Positions 50,413 through 60,923 of a stretch of 64,000 nt of DNA are shown here, piece by piece. The notes beneath the pieces are model-generated. The model searched no databases. It was given only the letters and a program-made list of their open reading frames with translations, and was not told the origin of the DNA. The first letter of the stretch is position 1. The number at the start of each line of letters is the position of its first letter. Source of the DNA: Dechloromonas sp. A34 (GTDB taxonomy: Bacteria > Pseudomonadota > Gammaproteobacteria > Burkholderiales > Rhodocyclaceae); contig NZ_CP102486.1 in NCBI RefSeq assembly GCF_026261605.1, positions 2,294,001 to 2,358,000 on the forward strand, read 5' to 3'. The position numbers and the translations under genes are program-made.

Positions 50413-53400
50413 GTGGAAACGAATCTGCGGGGCATCATTCGGCAAGCCCATCGGCGCGACGAGGCGGCCTGCATCGCGGTGCTGGCCGCCGAACTGGCGG
50501 CGGTGCAAGGCGATCAGTCGGCGGTCGCGGCGCGGGCGCGCACGCTGGTCGAAGCGGTGCGCGCGCAGCGCAGCCACGCCAGCGGCGTCGATCACCTGAT
50601 GCACGAGTTTTCGCTGTCCAGCCAGGAGGGCGTCGCGCTGATGTGCCTGGCCGAAGCGCTGCTGCGCATCCCGGACAGCGCCACGGTCGACCGCCTGATC
50701 CGCGACAAGATCAGCCACGGTGACTGGAAATCCCACCTCGGCGGCAGCCCCTCGCTGTTCGTCAATGCCGCCACCTGGGGCCTGTTGCTGACCGGCAAGC
50801 TGGTCGCCACGCACAGCGAAGGCGCGCTCGGCAGTGCCCTGACCAAGATCCTGGCGCGAGGCGGTGAGCCGCTGATCCGCAAGGGTGTCGATTTCGCCAT
50901 GCGCCTGCTCGGCCAGCAGTTCGTGATGGGCGAGACGATCGAAGCGGCGCTGGCCCGTAGCCGGAACAACGAGGTGCGTGGCTATACCCACTCCTTCGAC
51001 ATGTTGGGCGAAGCGGCGCTAACTGCCGGCGATGCCGAGCGCTATGGCGATGCCTACGAACAGGCCATCCATGCCATCGGTCGGGCGGCCGACGGGCGGG
51101 GCGTCAAGGCCGGGCCTGGTATCTCGGTCAAGCTCTCGGCGCTGCATCCGCGTTATGTCCGCAGCCAGCGCGAACGCGTGCTCGCCGAACTGCTGCCGCG
51201 CCTGAAAGGTTTGGCGCTGCTCGCCAGGCACTACGACATCGGCCTCAATATCGATGCCGAGGAAGCCGACCGCCTGGAATTGTCGCTCGACCTGCTCGCC
51301 GCGCTGGCCGGCGACCCCGATCTTGCCGGCTGGGATGGCCTGGGCTTTGTGGTTCAGGCCTACCAGAAGCGCTGTCCCTGCGTCGTCGACTGGCTGATCG
51401 AGCTCGCCCGGCGCAGCGGCCGCCGGCTGATGGTTCGCCTGGTCAAGGGGGCCTACTGGGACAGCGAGATCAAGCGCGCCCAGGTCGATGGCCTGGCCGA
51501 CTATCCGGTCTATACGCGCAAGCCGCATTCCGATTTGTCCTATCTGGTTAGCGCTCACCGCCTGCTCGCCGCGCCGGATGCGATCTACCCGCAGTTTGCC
51601 ACCCACAATGCCCAGACGCTGGCTAGCGTCTTCGCGATGGCCCGCGCGGCAGGTGTCGAGGATTACGAATTCCAGTGCCTGCACGGCATGGGCGAGCCGC
51701 TTTACGACAACGTGGTCGGCGCCGGAGAACTGGGCAAGCCCTGTCGCATTTACGCGCCGGTCGGCACTCACGAAACGCTGCTCCCTTACCTAGTGCGCCG
51801 CCTGCTCGAGAACGGGGCGAACAGCTCCTTCGTCAATCGCCTGGTCGATGCCGCCGTCTCGGTCGAGGAACTGCTCGAGAGTCCGCTGGACCGGGTGCAC
51901 CGCGAAGGGGGGGCGCGGCATCCGAAAATCTGTCTGCCGCCCGATCTCTACGGCGCCGGGCGGCGGAATTCGGCCGGGGTCGATCTGGCTGATGAAAACA
52001 CCATCGCCGGGCTCGAGAAGGAATTGGCGGCGCTGGCCCTGAAACGCTGGCAGGGCATGCCGCTCGTCGTCGGGGCCGAGGGCAACCCGGCGACAGCGTT
52101 GGCGGTGCGTAACCCAGCTGATCGTGGCGATGTCGTCGGCAGCGTGGTCGAGGCCGATGGCGAAATGGTCGCGCTGGCGCTCTCCAATGCTGCGGACTGC
52201 GCGGTGCGCTGGTACCGCACGCCGCCGGCCAAACGCGCTGCCGCCCTGCAGCGGGCGGCCGACCTGCTCGAGGCGCACCGCCCGCAACTGCTTAGCCTGT
52301 GCGTGCGCGAAGCCGGCAAGACCTGGGGCAATGCCGTCGCCGAACTGCGCGAGGCGGTCGATTTCTGCCGCTATTACGCCGAGCAACTGACCGCCGGCCA
52401 TTTTCAGCCGGCCGCCGAGGCGCCGGGGCCGGTGGTCTGCATCAGCCCGTGGAATTTCCCGCTCGCCATCTTCGTCGGCGAGGTCAGCGCCGCGCTCGCC
52501 GCCGGCAGCCCGGTGCTCGCCAAGCCGGCCGAGCAGACGCCGCTGATCGCCAGTTTTGCCGTCGAACTGCTGCATCAGGCCGGCATTCCGCTCGACGTGC
52601 TGCAATTCCTGCCCGGTCGCGGCGAAACGGTGGGGGCGGCGCTGACCGCTGACGCCCGAGTGCGCGGCGTGGTGTTCACCGGCTCGACCGAGGTGGCACG
52701 GCGGATCAACCAGACCATCGCCGAGCGCCCCGGCGTCCGGCTGATCGCCGAAACCGGCGGCCAGAACGCGAAGATCGTCGATTCCTCTGCCTTGCCCGAA
52801 CAGGTCGTCCAGGATGTGCTGGTCTCCGGCTTCGACAGCGCCGGCCAGCGCTGCTCGGCCTTGCGCGTGCTCTGTCTGCAGGACGATATTGCCGACCGCG
52901 TGCTGGTCATGCTGAAAGACGCCATGCGCGAGCTGGCGGTCGGCAATCCGTCCCGGCTGGCGACCGATATCGGTCCGGTCATCGACGAGGCGGCCAAGGC
53001 TGCCTTGCTGGCCCATATCGAGCGGATGCGGGCGAGCGGCCGGCGCGTCTTCCAGTTGCCCCTGCCCGCGGGCTGCGAGCAGGGCTGCTTCGTGGCACCG
53101 ACGCTGATCGAGATCGACGCCCTGGCCGAGTTGCATGGCGAAGTGTTCGGGCCGGTCGTGCATGTCCTGCGCTTTGCTGGCGACCGCCTGGAAGCGTTAA
53201 TCGAGGCGATCAATGCAACAGGTTATGGTCTGACCCTGGGTGTCCATAGTCGGATTGACGAGACGGTGGCTCAGGTGACCGAGCGCGCCCGTGTCGGCAA
53301 TATCTACGTCAATCGCAACATGGTCGGCGCCGTGGTCGGGGTTCAGCCCTTCGGCGGCGAAGGGCTGTCCGGCACAGGTCCGAAGGCCGGCGGTCCGCTT

Positions 53401-54027
53401 TATCTGCCCTACCTGGCCGGCGCTGCTCAATTGGGGCCGGGCGAACTGGGCGGGCTGCAGGAGGTGGGGGCGCTGGCTGCGGATTCGGCGCTCGGCGGTC
53501 TGGCTGCCTGGTGTGATGCCGCCGGTCGCCGCGACCTGGCGGCGCGTTGTGTCGAATACGCGGCATTGACGCTGTGTCAGACCCAGCTTGGTCTGCCGGG
53601 GCCGACCGGCGAGCGCAATACGCTGCGTTTCGCGCCGCGCGGCCTGCTGCTGTGCACGGCCGACGACGAAGGCACCTGGCTCGGGCAACTGGCCGCCGTG
53701 CTGGCAACCGGCAACACGCCGGCCGCGGTCGATTCGGCTTTCGCCCGACATCTGCTGACCCGCTTGCCGGCAGCGCTTGCCGGCAATGTCTGCTGGCGTT
53801 TGCCGGACGACTATGAGGGCATCGCGGGTGTCTTGTTTGCCGGAACGGCGGAGGTGGAAATTTGCCTGCGCCAGCGGCTGGCGATGGAACCGGGGCCGCT
53901 GATTGCGCTCTATCGGATGGATGACCGGCAAGCCTATCCGCTCTACCGGATGCTGAGTGAGCGCGTCGTCAGCGTGAACACGACGGCGGCGGGCGGCAAT
54001 ACGAGCTTGATGACGTTGGGCGCCTGA
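50413..54027 (+). CDS. putA: bifunctional proline dehydrogenase / P5C dehydrogenase PutA (no DNA-binding domain)
   Basis: 1204 residues from a GTG at 50413 with GGAGAGAAG upstream. Residues ~30-470 are the proline dehydrogenase barrel ([57 protein letters not shown]). Residues ~520-990 are the glutamate-semialdehyde dehydrogenase ([28 protein letters not shown], catalytic C814 in [11 protein letters not shown]). An ALDH-like C-terminal domain (~1000-1204) follows, as in type-B PutA. The N-terminal ribbon-helix-helix repressor domain is absent, so regulation is by another factor. The next gene uses its product glutamate. Confidence 0.95.
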   Translation: METNLRGIIRQAHRRDEAACIAVLAAELAAVQGDQSAVAARARTLVEAVRAQRSHASGVDHLMHEFSLSSQEGVALMCLAEALLRIPDSATVDRLIRDKISHGDWKSHLGGSPSLFVNAATWGLLLTGKLVATHSEGALGSALTKILARGGEPLIRKGVDFAMRLLGQQFVMGETIEAALARSRNNEVRGYTHSFDMLGEAALTAGDAERYGDAYEQAIHAIGRAADGRGVKAGPGISVKLSALHPRYVRSQRERVLAELLPRLKGLALLARHYDIGLNIDAEEADRLELSLDLLAALAGDPDLAGWDGLGFVVQAYQKRCPCVVDWLIELARRSGRRLMVRLVKGAYWDSEIKRAQVDGLADYPVYTRKPHSDLSYLVSAHRLLAAPDAIYPQFATHNAQTLASVFAMARAAGVEDYEFQCLHGMGEPLYDNVVGAGELGKPCRIYAPVGTHETLLPYLVRRLLENGANSSFVNRLVDAAVSVEELLESPLDRVHREGGARHPKICLPPDLYGAGRRNSAGVDLADENTIAGLEKELAALALKRWQGMPLVVGAEGNPATALAVRNPADRGDVVGSVVEADGEMVALALSNAADCAVRWYRTPPAKRAAALQRAADLLEAHRPQLLSLCVREAGKTWGNAVAELREAVDFCRYYAEQLTAGHFQPAAEAPGPVVCISPWNFPLAIFVGEVSAALAAGSPVLAKPAEQTPLIASFAVELLHQAGIPLDVLQFLPGRGETVGAALTADARVRGVVFTGSTEVARRINQTIAERPGVRLIAETGGQNAKIVDSSALPEQVVQDVLVSGFDSAGQRCSALRVLCLQDDIADRVLVMLKDAMRELAVGNPSRLATDIGPVIDEAAKAALLAHIERMRASGRRVFQLPLPAGCEQGCFVAPTLIEIDALAELHGEVFGPVVHVLRFAGDRLEALIEAINATGYGLTLGVHSRIDETVAQVTERARVGNIYVNRNMVGAVVGVQPFGGEGLSGTGPKAGGPLYLPYLAGAAQLGPGELGGLQEVGALAADSALGGLAAWCDAAGRRDLAARCVEYAALTLCQTQLGLPGPTGERNTLRFAPRGLLLCTADDEGTWLGQLAAVLATGNTPAAVDSAFARHLLTRLPAALAGNVCWRLPDDYEGIAGVLFAGTAEVEICLRQRLAMEPGPLIALYRMDDRQAYPLYRMLSERVVSVNTTAAGGNTSLMTLGA

Positions 54028-54041
54028 CCAGGAGAACTGCA

Positions 54042-55325
54042 ATGAACTCGCCACAACTGCCTTCCTACATTTCCAGGGAAAACGTTGGCCCCTGGCATAT
54101 CTACCTGCAACAGGTCGAAAAGGTCGCGCCGCTGCTCGACAAGGCGTTGTGGCCCTGGGTGGAAACTCTGCGTCGGCCGAAGCGGGCGCTGATCGTCGAC
54201 GTGCCGATCCGGCTCGACAACGGCGAGATCGCTCATTACGAAGGCTACCGCATCCATCACAACACCTCGCGTGGGCCGGGCAAGGGTGGGGTGCGCTACC
54301 ACCAGGACGTGACGCTCTCCGAAGTCATGGCGCTGGCCGGTTGGATGACCATCAAGAACGCCGTGGTCAATGTGCCCTTTGGCGGTGCCAAGGGCGGCAT
54401 CCGGGTCGATCCGCGCCAGCTCTCGCTGGCCGAACTGGAACGCCTGACCCGGCGCTATACCAGCGAAATCGACATGATGATCGGCCCGGACAAGGACATC
54501 CCGGCCCCGGATATGAACACCAACGCCCAGGTCATGGCCTGGATGATGGACACCTACTCGATGAACCAGGGGCGAACGGCAACCGGCGTGGTCACCGGCA
54601 AGCCGCTGTCGCTCGGCGGTTCGCTCGGCCGGCCGGATGCGACCGGGCGCGGCGTCTTCGTCACGGCGCGCGAGGCGGCCAAGAAACTCGACCTGACTAT
54701 CCTCGGTGCCCGGGTTGCGGTCCAGGGCTTCGGCAATGTCGGCGAGGCCAGCGCCCGGATGTTTGCCCAGGCCGGCGCCAAGATAGTCGCCGTGCAGGAT
54801 GTCAGCGCCACGCTCTACAACCCGAACGGGATCGACCTGGTCGCCTTGAAGCAGTATTTTGCCGAACACCGGACCCTGCTCGGTGCGCCCGATTGCGAAC
54901 TGATATCGGCCCATGATTTCTGGTGCGTGCCCTGCGAATTCCTGGTGCCGGCGGCCCTCGAGGCGCAGATCAACCAGTACAACGCCGCTTGCATTAACGC
55001 CCGGGTCATCGTCGAGGGCGCCAATGGCCCGACTACCCCGGAAGCCGAGGTCATACTCGCCGAGCGCAACGTCCTTGTTGTGCCCGACGTGCTGGCCAAT
55101 GCAGGGGGTGTGACGGTCAGCTATTTCGAGTGGGTACAGGATTTCTCGAGCTTCTTCTGGAGCGAGGAAGAAATCAATCAGCGCCTGGAGCGGATCATGG
55201 CCGAAGCTTTTCAGGCGATCTGGCAATTGGCCGAGGAGCGCAAACTGTCACTGCGCACCGCGGCGTTCGTCATCGGCTGCAGCCGCGTGCTCGAAGCGCG
55301 CTCGATCCGCGGGCTCTATCCGTAG
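54042..55325 (+). CDS. Glu/Leu/Phe/Val dehydrogenase, probably glutamate dehydrogenase
   Basis: 427 residues with an AGGAGA site, 14 bp after putA. N-terminal domain with [32 protein letters not shown] (catalytic Lys) and [13 protein letters not shown]; Rossmann domain with [16 protein letters not shown]. Length is typical of hexameric catabolic GDH. It deaminates glutamate to 2-oxoglutarate and ammonium with NAD(P), completing proline catabolism started by PutA. Confidence 0.92.
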   Translation: MNSPQLPSYISRENVGPWHIYLQQVEKVAPLLDKALWPWVETLRRPKRALIVDVPIRLDNGEIAHYEGYRIHHNTSRGPGKGGVRYHQDVTLSEVMALAGWMTIKNAVVNVPFGGAKGGIRVDPRQLSLAELERLTRRYTSEIDMMIGPDKDIPAPDMNTNAQVMAWMMDTYSMNQGRTATGVVTGKPLSLGGSLGRPDATGRGVFVTAREAAKKLDLTILGARVAVQGFGNVGEASARMFAQAGAKIVAVQDVSATLYNPNGIDLVALKQYFAEHRTLLGAPDCELISAHDFWCVPCEFLVPAALEAQINQYNAACINARVIVEGANGPTTPEAEVILAERNVLVVPDVLANAGGVTVSYFEWVQDFSSFFWSEEEINQRLERIMAEAFQAIWQLAEERKLSLRTAAFVIGCSRVLEARSIRGLYP

Positions 55326-55342
55326 ATCGCCTGGCGCCGCGG

Positions 55343-56082
55343 CTAAACGGTGATCACGATCTTCTGGTAAAGATTGCCGAAACAGGTAGTTTTTACCAGT
55401 GACGAGACGGGAACGCCACTGGGCAGATAGGCGGCGATTTCCTGCTGCCAGAGATCCAGCGCAAAGGGTTCGAGCATTCGCAGTACGGCCTGCATGATGT
55501 AGCGCAGCGGATTGCCGGCTTTCGGCTGGTGGTAATCGACGATGACGATCTTGCCTCCCGGGCGCGTTACGCGCATGGCCTCGCTCAGCGTCGCCCGGCG
55601 AACGCCGGCCGGTTGTTCGTGAAGCAGGAAAAAGAGCAGCGTCGAATCGAAGCTCGCATCGGGAAAATGCAGGGCGCTCGAGTCCTGGTGATGCAAGCGG
55701 ATACGCGGGTCGGCAGGCAGCTTGCGGCGCAGGTTGGCCAGTTGAATCGGCGCGACATCGACGACATCCAGCTTGCCGTGCTCGCCCAGGCGGGCCGCGA
55801 TGCGTTGGGTGAAATTGCCATATACGCAGGCGATTTGCAGCACGGGGTGATCGATCCTGCTACCCAGAACATCCAGGGCCCAGTTGCGCAGCCGGGAAAA
55901 ATTGCCCCACAGGATCAGGTTGACCAGCCATTCCCGTTCGAACAGGCGGACCGCGTTCGGGTGCAGATAGGCCCACCAGTAGGTGTCCTGGAGATAGGCA
56001 GGAATGGCTGGCGTGCTGGTCGGATGCGGGGGCGGTTTCTGCGGGGGAAGAGGGCAGTGATGCTTTCTGCACTGGGTTTCAT
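55343..56082 (-). pseudogene. rquA: rhodoquinone biosynthesis methyltransferase RquA, frameshifted near its start
   Basis: A continuous frame runs from the region near 56030 to the stop at 55343: YLQDTYWWAYLHPNAVRLFEREWLVN, WGNFSRLRN, then the SAM-binding LQIACVYGNFTQRIA and LLFFLLHEQPAGVRR. This order is the RquA signature. This frame has no ATG/GTG/TTG before the GTG at 55843. The likely start is the ATG at 56082 (MKPSAESITALFP) in another frame. One extra C in a CCCCC run (plus-strand G5 at 56028-56032 or 56043-56047) joins them. RquA converts ubiquinone to rhodoquinone, used in anaerobic fumarate reduction. Start is 80 bp below the cytochrome b stop. Confidence 0.8.
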
Positions 56083-56161
56083 CGGCGATTCTCTTGTTGT
56101 TCTTGTCTTGTGGATATCCCCCTGGCCGGCGGGATATCCGCGGCCTGCGGGAATTGCTGCG

Positions 56162-56767
56162 CTACTTGTGCTCCTCTTCACCGGAAACCTCCCAGCCGGT
56201 GAGCATCGCCTTCAGATGCGCCGTGATCGTGTGCCCGGTGGTTATAAGGTACACGTGGGCGATGAAGAAGGCGAGCATCATGAAGGCGCCAACGGTGTGC
56301 ACCAAGGCGATGGTGGCCAGGTCGGGGTTCTGTCCGGCGGCCGCCAGTTCGTTGTAGTAGAGATAGAGCAGCCCGGATATCCAGAGAATCGGGTTGATCA
56401 GCACCTTAACTGCGAGATAGGCCTGCGCCTGCATCGGGTTGTGTTTGTGGGCGCGCGTTACCTTGAAGGGGTGCGGTTCTCCCTGGAAAATGCCCCAGGC
56501 GTAAAAGCGGACGACCTTGTCGATGTTTTTCATGGTCGGAATGTATTGCCGCCATTCACCGGTGACCGAGTGCCAGAAAATGGCGAAGACCCACAGCGTG
56601 ATCAAGGCCCATGCCGCGAGGGTGTGCAACTGGTGCGCCTGGGCGAAACCGAGCAGATGGTAGCTGCCGTGAATCTCGAAGCCGGTCACCATCATGCCGA
56701 TGACCAGCAGGGCCTGGGCCCAGTGCCAGAAGCGCTCGAAGCGGGTAAAGATGTAGATGCGTTCCAT
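56162..56767 (-). CDS. membrane cytochrome b subunit
   Basis: 201 residues with four or five membrane helices. Haem His candidates: RFWHWAQALLV, AHQLHTLAAW, FWHSVTGEW and LVHTVGAFMMLAFFIAHVY, the spacing of the Ni/Fe-hydrogenase/formate dehydrogenase cytochrome b group. It follows the octaheme cytochrome by 16 bp and probably carries quinol electrons to it. Confidence 0.85.
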   Translation of the reverse strand: MERIYIFTRFERFWHWAQALLVIGMMVTGFEIHGSYHLLGFAQAHQLHTLAAWALITLWVFAIFWHSVTGEWRQYIPTMKNIDKVVRFYAWGIFQGEPHPFKVTRAHKHNPMQAQAYLAVKVLINPILWISGLLYLYYNELAAAGQNPDLATIALVHTVGAFMMLAFFIAHVYLITTGHTITAHLKAMLTGWEVSGEEEHK

Positions 56768-56783
56768 GATGTGTTCCCCAATC

Positions 56784-58406
56784 TCAATTTTTGCGGCGCA
56801 GGATGCGGATCAGTCCGTGAAGGGTCACGCCGGCCAGCGTGCCGCCGGCGGCGAGCCAGCCCAGCAGATTCACCAGATGGTTGGCGTCGCGTCCCGGAAT
56901 GTAGATGCCTTCGATCTTGTCGAGGCGGCCGCCTTGGGCATGGCATTCGTTGCAGCCAACGGCCTTTTCCTTGGGGGCGACCATGTGCGTGATCGGCCAG
57001 GTCATGTCGGTCTTGATGAAATCCACCTTGCCGGAGAAGGGCGCGCCGGAGACTTTCATGCCGGTTTCAATGGCCTTTTCCCAGCCGAAATTCTTCCAGT
57101 AGGCGGTGTCGTCGTTGCCGGCTGTATGCGGCGTGACCAGCGTCTTGTTGACTGGGTCGTAGGGCTGCGAACCACGGAATATCTTGACTGGCCAGATCAG
57201 CGACTTGCCGTCGCCGGCGTTGCCGCCGATCTTGTTGATGTGGGTGACGCCGTCGCTCTTCTCGACCTTGTCGCCGAGCAGGGTATAGGTCACCTCGCCA
57301 TTGAACCAGGCATATTCCGGCTGGACGTTTTCGCCGAGCGTGAAGTCGCCCTTCTTGGAGTCGTAGATGACGCGTCCCTGGGCATCCTTTCGGATGATCG
57401 GTTTACCTTCCGGGCTGAGCTGGCCGGCGGTTGACCAGTCCCAGCTCATCTTGGTGGCCACGCCGCCCCGGGCGATGGCCGGGATGTGGCAAGTCTGACA
57501 GGCGATCTTGTCGGTATGATCGTTGAGCTTGGCGGCCTTGCCGTCGCCCTTGTGCGGGGTCTGGCCATGGCAGGCGGGGCAGGTGGCGGGATTGCTCTTG
57601 TCCTCCTTGCCGCGCATATGGGCGCCGCCCTTGTCGAGGGCAACCGGCGTGTAGCGACTGCCCGGGACATCGTGGCTGGAAGTCTGGTGGCAGGTGCTGC
57701 ACGTGAAATCGAGGCCCGTTGCATCCATATGCACATCGACGTCCTTGTCAGGCGAGGCGAGCGACGAGTCCATGTCGCCGTGCTTGACGCCATCGCCGCC
57801 GCCGCCGAAGAAGTGGCAGGCGCCGCAGGTGTCGCGGCTGGTCTTGCCGACTTTTTGGGCGACCTTGCTCAGATCGACGGCCTTGACGATCTTGCCGGAA
57901 CCGGCCGGGACTTCGGTGTCCTGGTAGGGCGGATGGCCGGCCAGGCCTGGCAGCTTGCGATAGGCACCGGTCGTGTCGTGGCAGGCCAGGCAGTCGACGT
58001 TCTCTTCCGATTTGAAATCGAAGCTCGCATCCTTCCAGCCATAGCCGACATGGCAACTGGTGCAGAACGCATAGTTGGAGGGAATGGAAATGCAGAAGTT
58101 GTTGATGACATTCTTTTTGCCCAGGCGCTGCTGATTTTCCGGATTGAGAAACTCCCAGGTCCAGTGCTTGGTGCGGTGGACCTGGCGGGCCGCTTCGGTG
58201 TGGCAGATCAGGCAGGCTTTGGTCAGTTCTGGGCCGGAACTGAAGGGGCCCTGCAATTCCTTGAACTTGCTGTGGTCCGCCGTCGAGTTCAGTTTGACGG
58301 CCGGCGGTTCGTTGGCAAAGGCGCTGGCGGTGAGCAGCAAGGCTGCGAGCAGGCCGGTTCCGCCCGGCCAGTGCCGTGCCAGGCGGCTGAATAGTCTGGA
58401 TTTCAT
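56784..58406 (-). CDS. octaheme c-type cytochrome, tetrathionate reductase (Otr) family
   Basis: 540 residues, ribosome site AGGGGAAG. A signal peptide ends near residue 31. Eight CXXCH motifs are seen: CLICH, CTSCH, CLACH, CGACH, CSTCH, CPACH, CQTCH and CNECH. The motif after the second haem (CTSCHVGYGWKD) and the late TDMTWPITHMV block match the Otr family of Shewanella, in which one haem has a Lys ligand. A C-terminal membrane helix (GWLAAGGTLAGVTLHGL) anchors it. Otr reduces tetrathionate, nitrite and hydroxylamine in vitro; the natural substrate is unknown. Confidence 0.9.
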   Translation of the reverse strand: MKSRLFSRLARHWPGGTGLLAALLLTASAFANEPPAVKLNSTADHSKFKELQGPFSSGPELTKACLICHTEAARQVHRTKHWTWEFLNPENQQRLGKKNVINNFCISIPSNYAFCTSCHVGYGWKDASFDFKSEENVDCLACHDTTGAYRKLPGLAGHPPYQDTEVPAGSGKIVKAVDLSKVAQKVGKTSRDTCGACHFFGGGGDGVKHGDMDSSLASPDKDVDVHMDATGLDFTCSTCHQTSSHDVPGSRYTPVALDKGGAHMRGKEDKSNPATCPACHGQTPHKGDGKAAKLNDHTDKIACQTCHIPAIARGGVATKMSWDWSTAGQLSPEGKPIIRKDAQGRVIYDSKKGDFTLGENVQPEYAWFNGEVTYTLLGDKVEKSDGVTHINKIGGNAGDGKSLIWPVKIFRGSQPYDPVNKTLVTPHTAGNDDTAYWKNFGWEKAIETGMKVSGAPFSGKVDFIKTDMTWPITHMVAPKEKAVGCNECHAQGGRLDKIEGIYIPGRDANHLVNLLGWLAAGGTLAGVTLHGLIRILRRKN

Positions 58407-58433
58407 GTTCTTCCCCTGATGAGTGCAGTTGCT

Positions 58434-59576
58434 CTATTTCTTTTCGGCGATGCTGTAGCTGCCGTCCTTGCCCCACTTGATGTCGGCATCGAGAAAGTAG
58501 GTTTTCAGGGCCGGCCGGTAGAGCTTCGCCATGTCGTGGGCCTCGCCGCTGCGGCCGCCGGCGCCGCAGAAAAAGACGATGGGCTTGTCCGCGGGCAGTT
58601 CGTCGATGCGCTTTTCCAGCGTGTTGATCGGGTAGTTGACGGCGCCCTTGAACGTTCCGCCGGCGACTTCAGCCGGCTCGCGGACGTCGATCAGGTGGAC
58701 GCTGGCCGGGGCCTCCTTGTAGATCTTCTCGAACGAGGCGACGCTGATCGTGCCGCTTTCCTTGCCGGCCTGGATGGTCGGCTGGGCGGGCGCGGCAGCA
58801 CTGTCTGCGGTTGGGCCCGGACCATAGAGCTTTTCCCAGGCCGGGTAGCCTTCAGGAACCACCTTCACCGTACTGTAGCCAAGTTTGACCGCCTTGGCCG
58901 CGGAGTCCGAACTCAATCGGCAGCTCAGGCCTTCACAGTAAAAATACAGCGGCGATGCTTTGTCGCCCGGCAGGCGATCGACCAGCTTGTCGAACTGCAG
59001 GTCGGGAATGCTGATCGCGCCGGGAATGTGCCCCTTGTCGAACTTGCGTTCCTTGGGGCGGGAGTCGATCAGGGTCAGCGGCGCTTTTTCGTCCAGCAGT
59101 TTCTTGATGTAGGGAACGCTGACGGCGCCGATGTTGCCGTGCTTCAACCAGTCCGGATAGCCTTCGGCATAGACCCGAATGTTGGTATAGCCGAGCTTTT
59201 CTGCCCGGAAAGCCGAGTTGTGGCTGAGCATGCACTCGGTGCCGTCGCAATAGAATATGAGCAGGGTGTTCTTGTCCGTGGGAAGCTGATCGAGCAGTTT
59301 GTCGAACTGGCTGTCGGGAATATTCAGTGCGGTCGGGATGTGGCCCGGGTCGTACTTGCGGGTGGTCGGGCGCGAGTCGACGATCTGCACGCCTTCCGGC
59401 TTGGGCAGGATGGCGTGTTGGGCGACAAATGCGGCATCGACCAGCTTGTGATACCAGCCGGCCTTGGCTTGGACGACAGCTTCTTCAGCCGCCAGCGCGG
59501 TCGAAGGGACGAGGTTGGGGGCGACAAAAATGGCGGCGAGCAGGGCCGCGATCGCGAGTGGGCGATTCGATTTCAT
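58434..59576 (-). CDS. exported protein with three rhodanese domains
   Basis: 380 residues from the ATG at 59576 (CAGGAG site). Signal peptide ~1-29. Three tandem rhodanese domains each have an active-site Cys: YC-DGTEC, YC-EGLSC and FC-GAGGRS. The first two carry an unusual C-x4-C loop; the third is the usual CxxGxR type. IVDSRPTTRKYDPGHIP and LIDSRPKERKFDKGHIPGA begin domains 1 and 2. Rhodaneses move sulfane sulfur. Its place between two c-type cytochromes suggests a periplasmic sulfur-handling partner for the octaheme reductase. Confidence 0.85.
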   Translation of the reverse strand: MKSNRPLAIAALLAAIFVAPNLVPSTALAAEEAVVQAKAGWYHKLVDAAFVAQHAILPKPEGVQIVDSRPTTRKYDPGHIPTALNIPDSQFDKLLDQLPTDKNTLLIFYCDGTECMLSHNSAFRAEKLGYTNIRVYAEGYPDWLKHGNIGAVSVPYIKKLLDEKAPLTLIDSRPKERKFDKGHIPGAISIPDLQFDKLVDRLPGDKASPLYFYCEGLSCRLSSDSAAKAVKLGYSTVKVVPEGYPAWEKLYGPGPTADSAAAPAQPTIQAGKESGTISVASFEKIYKEAPASVHLIDVREPAEVAGGTFKGAVNYPINTLEKRIDELPADKPIVFFCGAGGRSGEAHDMAKLYRPALKTYFLDADIKWGKDGSYSIAEKK

Positions 59577-59636
59577 GGCGAACTCCTGAATGTGGGTGGC
59601 CAAAAGGCCGAAGACGAAGCGAGGTATCAGCCGGCC

Positions 59637-60029
59637 CTAACTACAGCTGGCCGGTGCATCGCCATCCTTGGCGCCTTTGATGACAAAGGCTTTGACGTCT
59701 TCAAGGAGTTCGTCGTCCGGGACCTCGGCGAACTTCTCGGCTGCCTTGTTCTGGGCTCTGATGCTGGCGCGGTAGGTCTTGCCGACATACTGCTTCATTG
59801 AATCCTTGCCCTTGGCGTGCTTGTCGGCTTGCAGGTAGGTGGCCCATTGACTTTTGGTCATCGTGCTCGGGGCAATCGAACCGCCGGCCTGGGCGGCGTG
59901 GCAGGCGGTGCAGACACTGCGGTAATAGACCCGACCGCGTTTCCAGTCGGCATCGTAGGCGCTGGCCAGCGTTGAAATACATAGGAGGCCAGCTGTCAGT
60001 GCAGCGTTAAAGATATGACGCTTCTTCAT
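59637..60029 (-). CDS. single-haem periplasmic cytochrome c
   Basis: 130 residues. Signal peptide ~1-24 (ending ASA). One haem motif, CTACH, near residue 40; candidate distal Met in STMTKSQW or DSMKQY. C-terminal Cys (ASCS) is unpaired. A small electron carrier, first gene of the block with the rhodanese and octaheme genes. Confidence 0.85.
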   Translation of the reverse strand: MKKRHIFNAALTAGLLCISTLASAYDADWKRGRVYYRSVCTACHAAQAGGSIAPSTMTKSQWATYLQADKHAKGKDSMKQYVGKTYRASIRAQNKAAEKFAEVPDDELLEDVKAFVIKGAKDGDAPASCS

Positions 60030-60410
60030 GGCAGACTCCGTACAGCTGTTGTAATTTTTGTCGCGGTGCCTTCTGGGCGGTCATCCGCGTTGAAGTGATC
60101 ATACTGCTTGTGTATTAGTGAATAATTAAATTCATATGATCTGCGTCAACAGTTATTTTAATTTTCTTGCGATTCGGAAGTCCCTCGAAACGGCCTGCCG
60201 TTGCTGGGCCAAAGGGTGGGTAATTTTCCTCACAAATTGTCGGTTTTCGCTACATCGTCAATCGTGGTGGTTTGAGCCATTCGCCGCGAACTGCGCGGTG
60301 CACCCCGTTCCACTTGAAAATCTGAATTCAGGCACAAAATATGCTGTAGTTAAAGTAAGTCCCGCCCATGCCGTAATCAGGTTTGAGACCGCAGTAACAG
60401 GAGGTGTGCC
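60030..60410. other. 381-bp divergent intergenic region, no supportable gene
   Basis: AT-rich compared with its surroundings. It holds an FNR-like site (60136-60149) and the promoters of the cytochrome c operon and of the DUF3567 gene. A 92-residue open frame on the plus strand (60136-60414) lacks homology features, and its stop overlaps the DUF3567 start; I treat it as spurious. No RNA gene is recognised. Confidence 0.6.
60136..60149. promoter_or_regulatory. FNR/Dnr-like half-palindromic site
   Basis: ATGAT-N4-GTCAA fits TTGAT-N4-ATCAA at 8 of 10 positions. It is centred ~113 bp upstream of the cytochrome c start. Low-oxygen control of a respiratory cytochrome cluster is expected. Confidence 0.45.
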
Positions 60411-60644
60411 ATGAACGTCATCTACAGCAGTGAGCATTTCTGGATATTTGCCTATCCGGCACAACAGGGCTTTGAGCTGCTTGACAAGGAAACGCTGCGC
60501 ACGCTTTTCCTCCAGGGGCCGTCGGCCAGTCATTTCAGCCAGGCGATGGAGGAAATCCCGGAAGACGAACGCGATGAAGAAACCATCGATGCCTTCCTCG
60601 ACGACTACTGCACCGGTTCGGCTCAGCCCATCGTCTTTCACTGA
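60411..60644 (+). CDS. DUF3567-like small protein
   Basis: 77 residues with a strong AGGAGG site. Acidic, one-domain protein: NVIYSSEHFWIFAYP at the start, FELLDKETLRTLFLQGPSASHF, then DEETIDAFLDDY. Resembles DUF3567, a small betaproteobacterial family without known function. Cytoplasmic. Confidence 0.75.
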   Translation: MNVIYSSEHFWIFAYPAQQGFELLDKETLRTLFLQGPSASHFSQAMEEIPEDERDEETIDAFLDDYCTGSAQPIVFH

Positions 60645-60693
60645 CGTGCTAGAATCGCGGCATTGTCTTGATTAGCCTGGGGAATGCAGTCAA

Positions 60694-60903
60694 ATGGGTG
60701 ATGTAAATACGAGCTACGTGTCCGATCACACGAAGTGGATCAACGAGCAGCTGGAAAAGAATCCGGAATGGGTCGAGGATCAAAAAGTCGGTCGCGCCTT
60801 GTGGTGGGACAAGAAGCAGACGGTGGACGGCACCGTACGCAATGCTGAGTCCAATGTGCCGCAAAAGCCCTATCCGTACGACGTCAATTTCTACGGCGAA
60901 TAA
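60694..60903 (+). CDS. DUF3460 small protein
   Basis: 69 residues. YVSDHTKWINEQLEKNPEW, then VGRALWWDKKQTVDG and a final QKPYPYDVNFYGE. The GRALWWDK block identifies DUF3460, confined to Betaproteobacteria. Function unknown. Followed by a strong terminator. Confidence 0.85.
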   Translation: MGDVNTSYVSDHTKWINEQLEKNPEWVEDQKVGRALWWDKKQTVDGTVRNAESNVPQKPYPYDVNFYGE

Positions 60904-60923
60904 TTTTCGCCAGGGTTGGAACC

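Noticed and set aside
60136..60414. 92-residue plus-strand open frame before the DUF3567 gene
   Set aside because: No good ribosome site, no family features, and its stop overlaps the well-supported start at 60411.
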